DNA of 16,386 nt from an uncultured Blautia sp. (lineage in GTDB: Bacteria; Bacillota_A; Clostridia; Lachnospirales; Lachnospiraceae): assembly GCA_905209435.1 (NCBI GenBank), contig CAJLTE010000074.1, positions 1 to 16,386 of the forward strand, given 5' to 3'. The translations under genes were made by a program, and so were the position numbers. Positions 7,360 to 15,523 of the stretch are shown piece by piece. Under the pieces are notes generated by a model, which was not told where the DNA came from, searched no databases, and worked only from the letters and a program-made list of their open reading frames with translations. The stretch's first letter is position 1. Every line of letters starts with the position of its first letter.

Positions 7360-8829
7360 ATGGAAAATTTTCAGGTGTACCGTGATATTCAGGCCCGTAC
7401 AGGGGGAGATATATACATAGGGGTCGTAGGACCTGTTCGCACAGGCAAATCCACTTTTATCCGCAGGTTTATGGAGATTGTGGCGCTTCCTCAGATGTCC
7501 GAAGTCAAGCAGACAGAGATCAGAGATCAGCTTCCTCTGAGCGGTTCCGGCAAGATGATCACTACTGCAGAAACTAAATTTATCCCCAAAGAAGCAATTC
7601 CGGTAACGCTGGGTGGAGATCAGAAAGTAAAGATTCGTTTGATTGACAGTGTAGGATTCCTGGTAAAAGATGCTGCCGGACACATGGAAGACGGTAAAGA
7701 ACGAATGGTAAAAACGCCATGGTTTGAACAGGCAATCCCATTTCGTGAAGCAGCCCGCATCGGAACACAGAAAGTGATCGAGGAGCATTCAACTATCGGA
7801 ATCGTGATCACATCTGACGGCAGCTTCGGTGAACTGCCAAGAGCAAATTTTCTGGAAGCAGAGGAGAAAACTATCCAGGAACTGAAAAAGCAGCAGAAAC
7901 CGTTTATTGTTCTGGTCAATTCTCAGATGCCATACAAAGATGAAGCACTGAAAACAGCAGAAGAAATTCAGCAGAAATATCAGGTAACCGCCCTGACTGT
8001 AAACTGCGATCAGTTAAGAAAAGAAGACATCGCCCGTATCCTGGAGAAAGTTTTATACGAATTTCCTGTCAGTCAAATCCAGTTTTATATCCCGCGCTGG
8101 GTAGAAATGCTGCCGATGGATCACGAATTAAAACAGCAGATCCTTACCCAGATCCGTGATAAAATGAAAGAAATGCATCATATTCGTGACATTACAAAAG
8201 AAACTGTAAATCTGTCCGGCCCATATGTGCAGGACTCGCTTCTGGAAGATGTCGGCCTGTCCGATGGAATAGTAAAAGTGAGAATACGGGTAAAAGATGA
8301 ATACTATTATCAGATGCTCAGTCAGATGAGCGGAATTGAAATGGAGAGTGAGTACGAACTGATCCATACTATGCGGGAACTGATACATATGAAAGAAGAA
8401 TATGTAAAAGTACAGGCCGCACTGGAAGCTGTCCGCGGAACCGGCTACGGAGTAGTTGTACCGAATTTAGATGAGATAGAGATCGAACAGCCCGAAGTGA
8501 TCCGGCAGGGAAATAAATACGGAGTCAAGATTAAATCCAAGAGTCCGTCCATCCATATGATCAAAGCAAATATAGAAACAGAAATTGCTCCGATCGTAGG
8601 AACGGAGCAACAGGCGAAGGATCTGATCGAATATATTGATGAGGGTGGCCAGCGGGGCGAGAGTATCTGGGAAACCAATATTTTTGGCAAATCCATTGAA
8701 CAGCTTGTGCAGGATGGCATCCGAAGCAAGATTGCGGCTATCAGCGAAGAAAGCCAGGTAAAGCTTCAGGATACCATGCAGAAGATCGTTAATGACAGCA
8801 AGGGCGGGCTTGTCTGCATTATTATCTAG
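7360..8829 (+). CDS. spoIVA: Stage IV sporulation protein A (spore coat morphogenetic ATPase)
   Basis: A 489-residue protein, close to the about 492 residues of Bacillus SpoIVA, which polymerises with ATP hydrolysis on the outer forespore membrane and anchors the coat. The N-terminal NTPase domain shows GVVGPVRTGKST (Walker A, G24-x4-GKS, 21-32), TTAETKFIP (68-76) and IDSVGF (95-100). The middle is helical, and the C-terminus ends GGLVCIII, as expected for the membrane-targeting tail. ATG 7360 is chosen because AAGGGGG lies 8 nt upstream. It shows that the host forms endospores. The gene is convergent with the next one, with only 18 nt between stops and no clear terminator there. Confidence 0.95.
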   Translation: MENFQVYRDIQARTGGDIYIGVVGPVRTGKSTFIRRFMEIVALPQMSEVKQTEIRDQLPLSGSGKMITTAETKFIPKEAIPVTLGGDQKVKIRLIDSVGFLVKDAAGHMEDGKERMVKTPWFEQAIPFREAARIGTQKVIEEHSTIGIVITSDGSFGELPRANFLEAEEKTIQELKKQQKPFIVLVNSQMPYKDEALKTAEEIQQKYQVTALTVNCDQLRKEDIARILEKVLYEFPVSQIQFYIPRWVEMLPMDHELKQQILTQIRDKMKEMHHIRDITKETVNLSGPYVQDSLLEDVGLSDGIVKVRIRVKDEYYYQMLSQMSGIEMESEYELIHTMRELIHMKEEYVKVQAALEAVRGTGYGVVVPNLDEIEIEQPEVIRQGNKYGVKIKSKSPSIHMIKANIETEIAPIVGTEQQAKDLIEYIDEGGQRGESIWETNIFGKSIEQLVQDGIRSKIAAISEESQVKLQDTMQKIVNDSKGGLVCIII

Positions 8830-8847
8830 CACCATTGACTGTAAGTT

Positions 8848-9219
8848 TCAGGTTACTGCATCAATAGACAATTCATCTGTACTGTCTGAATCAGAACTCT
8901 TTTCACCTTCAATAACGACTTTATTAGGGAGGCATACGATCGTGCCTCCTTTTTCATTGATTGCTTTCTGCTTTATACACAGGTGATCCGGGCATTCTGC
9001 GGAGATCATGCGTGCCTGGCCGTCTTTGATCTCACAGACATTTGTATCGTTGATCTTAATAGTCTGGTTCTTTGCCAGAGAATAGGTGCCATATTCTTTA
9101 CCGTCTACAGTAATACAGATTGTCCCATGACTGCCTTTATTGACAAAAGACATTTCAGCCCACATCGCAAGTGCAAGAACAAGGATTCCTCCTATAAATA
9201 TGAGTTCTTTTTTCTTCAA
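8848..9219 (-). CDS. Membrane-anchored NusG domain II (PF07009-like) protein
   Basis: A 123-residue protein with a short basic N-terminus (MKKKE), one membrane segment (about res 6-24) and an extracytoplasmic domain. The motif AECPDHLCIKQKAI followed by TIVCLPNKVVI matches the small family annotated as NusG domain II proteins; no precise function is known. The two Cys of CPDHLC and the Cys of VCLP are conserved family features. The tail (res 105-118) is Ser/Asp-rich. The start appears to be TTG at 9219: an in-frame stop lies two codons upstream and the first in-frame ATG would cut into the membrane segment. The ribosome binding site (AGATGGA) is weak. It points away from glpK and towards spoIVA. 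Confidence 0.8.
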   Translation of the reverse strand: MKKKELIFIGGILVLALAMWAEMSFVNKGSHGTICITVDGKEYGTYSLAKNQTIKINDTNVCEIKDGQARMISAECPDHLCIKQKAINEKGGTIVCLPNKVVIEGEKSSDSDSTDELSIDAVT

Positions 9220-9250
9220 GGTTATTATTCCATCTTTCTATGATTTATAA

Positions 9251-9390
9251 TTACTGTTCACTCCATATCCGGTAACACGCTTCGAAATGCCCGGAATTTA
9301 TAGTAAAAACATAGATTCGCGCCATATGTCTCGGAATTTTGACATATTCATGCCAAAACACCTCGCGGGACAGTGGCGTGTGAACAGTAA
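9251..9390. repeat. 140-bp intergenic element bounded by 11-bp inverted repeats
   Basis: TTACTGTTCAC (9251-9261) is the exact complement of GTGAACAGTAA (9380-9390). The interior is visibly more G+C-rich than its flanks and holds further complementary pairs: TCCGG/CCGGA (9268-9272/9291-9295), CGCCA/TGGCG (9320-9324/9374-9378) and ATATGTC/GACATAT (9324-9330/9341-9347). No ORF of note is inside. It could be a dispersed MITE-like repeat or a structured leader RNA of the minus-strand gene. Confidence 0.5.
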
Positions 9391-9393
9391 CGA

Positions 9394-9422
9394 TTTATAT
9401 ACATGAATCATAACATGAACAA
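9394..9422 (-). promoter_or_regulatory. Possible promoter of the NusG-domain-II gene
   Basis: On the minus strand, TTGTTC (9422-9417), 17 nt and TATAAA (9399-9394). The predicted start near 9387 falls in the right arm of the inverted-repeat element at 9251-9390, so nearly the whole element would be in the leader RNA. Confidence 0.35.
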
Positions 9423-9429
9423 AAAAGAA

Positions 9430-9458
9430 TAGCAACCTGCGGATGTTTGTGGTATGGT
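9430..9458 (+). promoter_or_regulatory. Possible glpK promoter (extended -10)
   Basis: TAGCAA (9430-9435), 17 nt, TATGGT (9453-9458) preceded by TGG, which forms an extended -10. The -35 is poor. The leader would be about 42 nt. Confidence 0.4.
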
Positions 9459-9488
9459 TAAACTAACAAAAAATATGAGACAGTATAA

Positions 9489-11003
<1,515 letters not shown>

Positions 11004-11081
11004 GTAATGCATTGTTAAAAAATTGGTAAACTCTAGAAATTGCTTACATTTTATCAGCAAAGCTAAATAAAATTCAGTGTA

Positions 11082-11173
11082 TTGACAATCCGACAGAGAT
11101 GGTGGTACGGTAATACAGTAATTCCGGCGGATACCGGAAAAGTATTCCGATCATTGTCTGCACAGACATGATC
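11082..11173 (+). promoter_or_regulatory. purC promoter and structured leader
   Basis: A perfect TTGACA (11082-11087), 18 nt and TACGGT (11106-11111) with an extended TGG form a likely promoter, starting near 11118. The leader then holds two hairpins: TTCCGG/CCGGAA (11122-11127/11134-11139) and a 10-bp stem with one bulged T, 11149-11159 with 11164-11173, loop GCAC. Only CAGAAGTTTT follows, a weak T-tract, so attenuation is possible but not shown. It does not match the purine riboswitch core. Confidence 0.5.
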
Positions 11174-11217
11174 CAGAAGTTTTAAAAAATTACATAAGAA
11201 TATTGAGGTGCGAAAAA

Positions 11218-12090
11218 ATGCAGGAAATGAAACCGATCAAAGAAGGTAAAGTACGTGAGATTTATGACAACGGAGACAGCCTGATCATGGTTGCAACAGA
11301 CCGCATCAGCTGCTTTGATGTTATTCTGAACAATCAGGTAACAAAAAAAGGAACTGTACTGACTCAGATGTCCAAATTCTGGTTTGACATGACACAGGAT
11401 ATTCTGCCGAACCATATGATTTCTGTAGACGTAAAAGATATGCCTGAATTTTTCCAGCAGGAGAAATTTGATGGAAATAGTATGATGTGCCGTAAACTTG
11501 AGATGCTGCCAATCGAATGTATCGTACGTGGATACATTACAGGAAGCGGCTGGGCAAGCTATAAAGAAACAGGTAAAGTCTGCGGCATCACATTACCGGA
11601 AGGTCTGAAAGAATCTGACAAACTTCCTGAACCGATTTATACTCCGTCCACAAAGGCTGAGATTGGTGATCATGACGAGAACATCTCCTATGAGCAGAGT
11701 ATTGCTCACCTTGAGAAATATTTCCCGGGCAGAGGAGAGGAATTAGCTGCAAAACTTCGTGATAATACAATTGCACTTTATAAGAAATGTGCAGAATATG
11801 CATTAAGCAAGGGCATCATCATCGCAGATACTAAATTTGAGTTTGGTCTGGATGAAGATGGAAATATGGTGATCGGTGATGAGATGCTCACACCGGACAG
11901 CTCACGTTTCTGGCCTGCAGAAGGCTATGAACCAGGACATGGTCAGCCATCCTTTGACAAACAGTTTGCCCGCGACTGGCTCAAAGCCAACCCGGACAAT
12001 GACTGGACACTTCCACAGGAGATCGTGGATAAGACTATCGAGAAATATCTCCAGAGCTATGAGATGCTTACAGGTAAGAAATTAGACTGA
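11218..12090 (+). CDS. purC: Phosphoribosylaminoimidazole-succinocarboxamide synthase
   Basis: SAICAR synthetase of de novo purine synthesis: it joins aspartate to CAIR using ATP. The 290 residues, counted from ATG 11218, are of the longer form (about 290-300, versus about 240 in Bacillus). Visible motifs are IKEGKVREIYD near the N-terminus, MVATDRISCFDVILNN, ECIVRGYITGSGWASYKETG, PIYTPSTKAE and the C-terminal DEMLTPDSSRFWP and FDKQFARDWL. The start at 11218 is preferred over a TTG five codons earlier because GAGGTG (11205-11210) would lie on or inside the longer version. It stands between glpK and hydE with its own promoter and a strong terminator, apart from other pur genes, so it is probably monocistronic. 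Confidence 0.96.
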   Translation: MQEMKPIKEGKVREIYDNGDSLIMVATDRISCFDVILNNQVTKKGTVLTQMSKFWFDMTQDILPNHMISVDVKDMPEFFQQEKFDGNSMMCRKLEMLPIECIVRGYITGSGWASYKETGKVCGITLPEGLKESDKLPEPIYTPSTKAEIGDHDENISYEQSIAHLEKYFPGRGEELAAKLRDNTIALYKKCAEYALSKGIIIADTKFEFGLDEDGNMVIGDEMLTPDSSRFWPAEGYEPGHGQPSFDKQFARDWLKANPDNDWTLPQEIVDKTIEKYLQSYEMLTGKKLD

Positions 12091-12110
12091 TATTAACAAG
12101 CCAGAACAGG

Positions 12111-12159
12111 ATACTGCTATCCGGACGATGAGATATCTTCCAGATAGCAGTATTTTTTT
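12111..12159 (+). terminator. purC intrinsic terminator
   Basis: ATACTGCTATC (12111-12121) and GATAGCAGTAT (12143-12153) form a perfect 11-bp stem, followed directly by a run of seven T. A classical rho-independent terminator, 20 nt after the purC stop. Confidence 0.93.
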
Positions 12160-12179
12160 GTAAAAATCATCCAAAAATA

Positions 12180-12208
12180 TAGTAATTTTATTTAAAATTT
12201 GATACAAT
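12180..12208 (+). promoter_or_regulatory. Possible hydE promoter (extended -10)
   Basis: TACAAT (12203-12208) preceded by TGA makes an extended -10; TAGTAA (12180-12185) at 17 nt is a poor -35. A TTGACT at 12237-12242 has no good -10 at standard spacing. The leader would be about 75 nt. Confidence 0.4.
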
Positions 12209-12289
12209 TATTCAATAAATAATAAACAGTATCCGATTGACTAAAGACAGTTTACTTTTAAATATAAACTATGACAAAAGAGGTAACAT

Positions 12290-13339
12290 ATGGCATTATC
12301 AGGACTGGAAATAATTGAACATATCCAAAAGACAGAAAATATTACAAAAGAGGAACTGGATGTGCTTCTACATACAAAGAATTCTGCAGTTATAGAAGAA
12401 CTTCGAAAGAGAGCTCAGCAAACTGCCCGGCAGATTTATGGAAATAAGATTTATATTCGTGGTCTCATTGAATTCACAAATTACTGTAAAAATAATTGTT
12501 ACTATTGTGGAATACGCTGTGCGAATACAAAAGCAGAAAGATACCGTCTCTCCTTAGAACAGATTCTTTCCTGCTGTGAAACCGGATGGAACCTGGGATT
12601 TCGAACTTTTGTTCTGCAGGGAGGTGAGGATCCTTATTTTACAGATGAAAAAGTCTGTCAGATTGTCCGTGAGATTAAAGAGAGGTATCCGGACTGTGCA
12701 GTGACTCTTTCTATCGGAGAGAAATCTGAAGAGAGCTATCAGGCATATTTTGATGCCGGAGCAGACAGATATCTGCTGAGACATGAGACTGCGGATGAGA
12801 TTCATTACAGAAAACTTCACCCGGAACAGATGTCTCTTTTAAACAGAAAGAACTGTCTGAGAGTTCTGAAGAAGATCGGATATCAGACGGGATGCGGTTT
12901 TATGGTCGGTTCTCCCGGACAGACAATAGATGCTCTTTATGAAGATCTGATGTTTATCAAAGAGTTGAATCCGGAGATGGTTGGAATCGGACCGTTTATT
13001 CCGCATCAGGATACCCCTTTTGCAAAAGAGCCGGCCGGAACCTTGGATATGACTTTGAGATTATTATCTATTATCCGTCTTATTCAGCCACATGTTCTGT
13101 TACCAGCCACAACTGCGCTGGGAACCATTGATCCGCGGGGGAGAGAAAAGGGAATTCAGGCAGGCGGCAATGTGGTGATGCCGAATCTCTCTCCTGTAAA
13201 TGTAAGAGACAAATATAAACTCTACGATAATAAAATCTGTACTGGTGATGAAGCTGCGGAATGTAGGAATTGTATGGCTATGCGAATGAAGAGCATTGGT
13301 TATGAAGTTGTGACCGACAGAGGCGATTATAAGGTCTGA
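12290..13339 (+). CDS. hydE: [FeFe] hydrogenase H-cluster radical SAM maturase HydE
   Basis: A 349-residue radical SAM enzyme needed to build the dithiomethylamine-bridged [2Fe] subcluster of [FeFe] hydrogenases. The SAM cluster motif is C66-x3-C70-x2-C73 (CKNNCYYC), followed by LQGGEDPYF (109-117), a typical GGE motif. The second, non-essential cluster site of HydE is present as C317-x7-C325-x2-C328, the same spacing as in the Thermotoga enzyme. AAGAGG (12278-12283) supports ATG 12290. It is followed 107 nt later by hydF in the same direction. Its substrates should be both hydrogenases of this window. Biotin synthase-like and PylB-like relatives are less likely given the C-terminal Cys triad and the hydF neighbour. 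Confidence 0.95.
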   Translation: MALSGLEIIEHIQKTENITKEELDVLLHTKNSAVIEELRKRAQQTARQIYGNKIYIRGLIEFTNYCKNNCYYCGIRCANTKAERYRLSLEQILSCCETGWNLGFRTFVLQGGEDPYFTDEKVCQIVREIKERYPDCAVTLSIGEKSEESYQAYFDAGADRYLLRHETADEIHYRKLHPEQMSLLNRKNCLRVLKKIGYQTGCGFMVGSPGQTIDALYEDLMFIKELNPEMVGIGPFIPHQDTPFAKEPAGTLDMTLRLLSIIRLIQPHVLLPATTALGTIDPRGREKGIQAGGNVVMPNLSPVNVRDKYKLYDNKICTGDEAAECRNCMAMRMKSIGYEVVTDRGDYKV

Positions 13340-13393
13340 CCGTTCATTTCTGAATAACTTAAGCAATTGCTGAATATAGCAAAATAGAACTAA

Positions 13394-13427
13394 TTGGGAA
13401 GCAGCCCTTATGGAGGCTTCTGACCAA
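13394..13427 (+). other. Hairpin in the hydE-hydF gap
   Basis: GAAGC (13398-13402) pairs with GCTTC (13416-13420), with a possible inner CC/GG past two A-G type mismatches and an outer TTGG/CCAA (13394-13397/13424-13427). No T-tract follows, so it is not a simple terminator. It lies just upstream of the hydF ribosome binding site and could affect RNA stability or processing. Confidence 0.35.
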
Positions 13428-13446
13428 AAAGAAAGGATGCGAAGAT

Positions 13447-14652
13447 ATGGCAGTAACATTAAACGAAACACCCTCCGGAAACCGCCTGCATATAGGAATT
13501 TTCGGTAAGACCAACAGTGGAAAGTCTTCATTTATCAATGCTTTTTCCGGACAGAAGGTATCTATTGTTGCAGATGTTGCGGGAACTACAACGGATCCTG
13601 TATATAAGGCTATGGAAATCTATCCCCTTGGTCCCTGTATACTGATCGATACAGCAGGATTTGATGATGAAGGTGAACTGGGTGCCCTGCGAATAGAGAA
13701 AACAGAACTGGCAGCACAGAAAACAGAACTGGCGATCATTCTTTTCTGCGAAGAAGAGATGGAACAGGAAATGAAGTGGTATCATTATTTTAAAGAGAGA
13801 CAGACACCTGTGATACCGATTCTCAGCAAAACGGATCTGTATACCCAGGAACAAAGAGACCATCTTATTGAACTTATCCGAAAGACTACAGGGGAGAATG
13901 TCTGTCCCGTCAGCGCAGCAACAGGAGAAGGGATCCGGGAATTGAAAGAATTGCTGGCAAGAAAACTTCCGGAAGGTTATGGAAACAGAATGATCACAGG
14001 TGATCTGATCTCTGCGGATGACCTTGTGATGCTTGTAATGCCGCAGGATATCCAGGCACCTAAGGGAAGACTGATCCTGCCGCAGGTACAGACATTAAGA
14101 GAATTGTTAGATAAGAAATGTCTGGTGATGAGTGTGACAACTGATCAGTATCTGGCGGCACTGAAAGTTCTTTCAAAGCCTCCGAAAATGATCATCACGG
14201 ATTCCCAGGTATTTTCATATGTATATGAGCACAAACCACAGGAGAGTATGCTGACTTCTTTTTCTGTACTATTTGCGGCATATAAGGGAGATCTGCCTTA
14301 CTATATAGAAGGAGCTCGGGCAATCGATTCTCTGAATGAAAATTCGCGCGTTCTGATTGCAGAATGCTGCACTCATGCACCTCTCAAAGAGGACATCGGC
14401 AGAGTGAAGATCCCGCGGATGCTCAGGAAACGTTTCGGGGAATCTCTGAGAGTAGAGTTGGTAAGCGGAACCGATTATCCGGATGATCTGACACCTTATG
14501 ATCTGATCATTCAGTGCGGAGCATGTATGTTTAACCGGAAGTATGTGATGTACCGTATTGATAAAGCAAAAGAGCAGCAGGTTCCTATGACCAATTACGG
14601 GGTATCGATCGCGCACCTTACAGGAATTCTGGATTATGTTGCACTTCCATAG
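13447..14652 (+). CDS. hydF: [FeFe] hydrogenase H-cluster maturation GTPase HydF
   Basis: A 401-residue scaffold GTPase on which the [2Fe] subcluster is assembled and handed to apo-hydrogenase. The N-terminal GTPase domain has GKTNSGKSS (20-28), AGTTTDPV (45-52), DTAGFDD (68-74) and SKTD (127-130, a variant of NKxD). After a dimerisation domain, the C-terminal cluster site is C308-x-H310 with C357-x2-C360 (CGAC), the HydF signature. AAAGGA (13432-13437) supports ATG 13447. It probably forms a unit with hydE and ends at a strong terminator. The third maturase, HydG, is not in the window and must be encoded elsewhere if the hydrogenases are active. Confidence 0.96.
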   Translation: MAVTLNETPSGNRLHIGIFGKTNSGKSSFINAFSGQKVSIVADVAGTTTDPVYKAMEIYPLGPCILIDTAGFDDEGELGALRIEKTELAAQKTELAIILFCEEEMEQEMKWYHYFKERQTPVIPILSKTDLYTQEQRDHLIELIRKTTGENVCPVSAATGEGIRELKELLARKLPEGYGNRMITGDLISADDLVMLVMPQDIQAPKGRLILPQVQTLRELLDKKCLVMSVTTDQYLAALKVLSKPPKMIITDSQVFSYVYEHKPQESMLTSFSVLFAAYKGDLPYYIEGARAIDSLNENSRVLIAECCTHAPLKEDIGRVKIPRMLRKRFGESLRVELVSGTDYPDDLTPYDLIIQCGACMFNRKYVMYRIDKAKEQQVPMTNYGVSIAHLTGILDYVALP

Positions 14653-14689
14653 GTGATAAATAATTAGAGATACAATTATAGATAATGGT

Positions 14690-14729
14690 AAAAGACTGTT
14701 GTACTGATTAAATGTGCAGCGGTCTTTTT
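14690..14729 (+). terminator. hydF intrinsic terminator
   Basis: A 15-bp stem (14690-14704 with 14714-14728), continuous if four G-T wobbles are allowed, ends in TTTTT. It lies 37 nt after the hydF stop. The A-run of the left arm would allow some action on the other strand. Confidence 0.88.
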
Positions 14730-14880
14730 GCATATTTATATAACATGCGCAAAAAGTAATTATAAATAAACGAAAGATATTTATAGTTATAATTTGTTGA
14801 AATAATATATGCGTAAATTAACAGAAAGACAGAAATGGATATCATAGTATTTCTATATGTTTTATTATAAATATGCAAAA
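14726..14880. repeat. 155-bp AT-rich element bounded by 15-bp inverted repeats
   Basis: The hydF-DUF2325 gap (14653-15066) holds no gene. TTTTGCATATTTATA (14726-14740) is the exact complement of TATAAATATGCAAAA (14866-14880). The interior is AT-rich with smaller inverted repeats such as AGAAAT/ATTTCT near 14830-14853. The left arm overlaps the T-run of the hydF terminator. It may be a MITE-like remnant or simply AT-rich DNA able to form a long stem; no target-site duplication is evident. Confidence 0.4.
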
Positions 14881-14895
14881 TTTTACTATATAGTA

Positions 14896-14924
14896 TTGAC
14901 AAAACACATATGTTAGTTTATACT
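14896..14924 (+). promoter_or_regulatory. Promoter of the DUF2325 gene
   Basis: A perfect TTGACA (14896-14901), 17 nt and TATACT (14919-14924). Transcription would start near 14931, giving an unusually long leader of about 135 nt. Overlaps an iron-type operator. Confidence 0.8.
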
Positions 14925-14931
14925 AACTTAC
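14913..14931. promoter_or_regulatory. DtxR/IdeR-type operator over the DUF2325 promoter -10
   Basis: TTAGTTTATACTAACTTAC matches 14 of 19 positions of the DtxR-family consensus TTAGGTTAGCCTAACCTAA. The core is TTAG-N6-CTAA (14913-14926), starting 6 bp upstream of the -10, so a metal-loaded repressor would block polymerase. Confidence 0.65.
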
Positions 14932-15066
14932 AGTTAGAGATAAATAACTCTCATAAAACGCATTACAAATGCAGAAAATTTATTTGCAGCATGAACAGAT
15001 ATTATCTAAGTCATAGCTGTAATACAACTATCATAAAAATACATTGAAGCAAAAGGAGGACGATAT

Positions 15067-15342
15067 ATGAGCGTTGTAATCGTAGGAGGACATGACCGTA
15101 TGGTAGCACAGTACAAGAAAATCTGTAAATCTTATAAATGCAAATGCAAAGTCTTTACACAGATGGAGGCTGATTTCAGCAAGAAAATAGGATGTCCTGA
15201 TCTTCTGGTACTTTTCACAAATACAGTTTCCCACAAAATGGTAAAATGCGCATTAGATGAAGTGGGTTCTTCCACAGATATCGTTCGCTGCCACACAAGC
15301 AGCGGAAATGCACTTAATGGTATTCTTGAAGCACGCTGCTAA
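15067..15342 (+). CDS. DUF2325 family small cytoplasmic protein
   Basis: A 91-residue protein with no signal or membrane segment. The start SVVIVGGHDRMVAQYKKIC and the later PDLLVLFTNTVSHKMVKCA fit the DUF2325 family, which has a Rossmann-like fold start (VIVGG) and no settled function. It is notably rich in cysteine: C20, C25, C27, C43, C61, C75 and C91, plus His at 9, 56 and 76, which could bind metal or a cluster. AAGGAGG (15053-15059) gives a clear start. It has its own promoter under a DtxR-type box identical in placement to that of the adjacent feo genes, so I infer a role in iron response or handling. It is too small for an enzyme of iron uptake; metal sensor, chaperone or redox partner are options. 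Confidence 0.8.
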   Translation: MSVVIVGGHDRMVAQYKKICKSYKCKCKVFTQMEADFSKKIGCPDLLVLFTNTVSHKMVKCALDEVGSSTDIVRCHTSSGNALNGILEARC

Positions 15343-15348
15343 TAAATG

Positions 15349-15369
15349 ATTGTTTTTTACAAAAACGAT
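15349..15369 (+). terminator. Weak hairpin after the DUF2325 gene
   Basis: A 9-bp AT-rich stem ATTGTTTTT/AAAAACGAT (15349-15357/15361-15369) with a 3-nt loop begins 6 nt after the stop. With only one G-C pair and an interrupted T-tract it is a doubtful terminator. Confidence 0.3.
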
Positions 15370-15449
15370 ATTTAATAATTACTTAGCACCAGGCGTAAAA
15401 ATTTGCTGATAAAGTGATAAATAAATGAGAAAGTTTATTAATGTATGAA

Positions 15450-15468
15450 ATTGAAAAACTTTTTCAAT
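15450..15468. repeat. Perfect AT-rich palindrome upstream of the feoA promoter
   Basis: ATTGAAAAA-C-TTTTTCAAT, a 9-bp perfect inverted repeat, lies 19 bp before the feoA -35. Upstream at 15407-15421 is a direct repeat TGATAAA-G-TGATAAA. Either could be a regulator site; no factor is suggested by sequence. Confidence 0.35.
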
Positions 15469-15487
15469 AAAAATTTCGGTAAAGTTA

Positions 15488-15516
15488 TTGACATCTAACC
15501 AAAATTAGAATACACT
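15488..15516 (+). promoter_or_regulatory. Promoter of the feoA-feoA-feoB genes
   Basis: TTGACA (15488-15493), 17 nt and TACACT (15511-15516). The predicted start is near 15523, giving a leader of about 50 nt before the first feoA. Confidence 0.78.
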
Positions 15517-15518
15517 AA
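15505..15518. promoter_or_regulatory. DtxR/IdeR-type operator over the feoA promoter -10
   Basis: TTAG-AATACA-CTAA begins 6 bp upstream of the -10, the same offset as at the DUF2325 promoter. Extended to 19 bp it matches 13 positions of the DtxR-family consensus. An outward pair CTAA...TTAG (15495-15498/15505-15508) could extend the site. Confidence 0.65.
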
Positions 15519-15523
15519 CCCCA

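Noticed and set aside
8830..8847. Terminator between spoIVA and the NusG-domain-II gene
   Set aside because: The gap is only 18 bp with no stem or T-run; I could not support a terminator.
9370..9380. GCCACTG on the minus strand, as in cobalamin riboswitches
   Set aside because: The rest of the B12 box and the order of conserved elements are missing, and no B12-related gene is adjacent.
11098..11116. GGTGGTACGG before purC, resembling the T-box antiterminator motif GGTGGTACCGCG
   Set aside because: There is no upstream specifier stem, no strong terminator, and purC is not a tRNA-linked gene. The bases are better explained as an extended -10 (TGG-TACGGT) at 18 nt from a perfect TTGACA.
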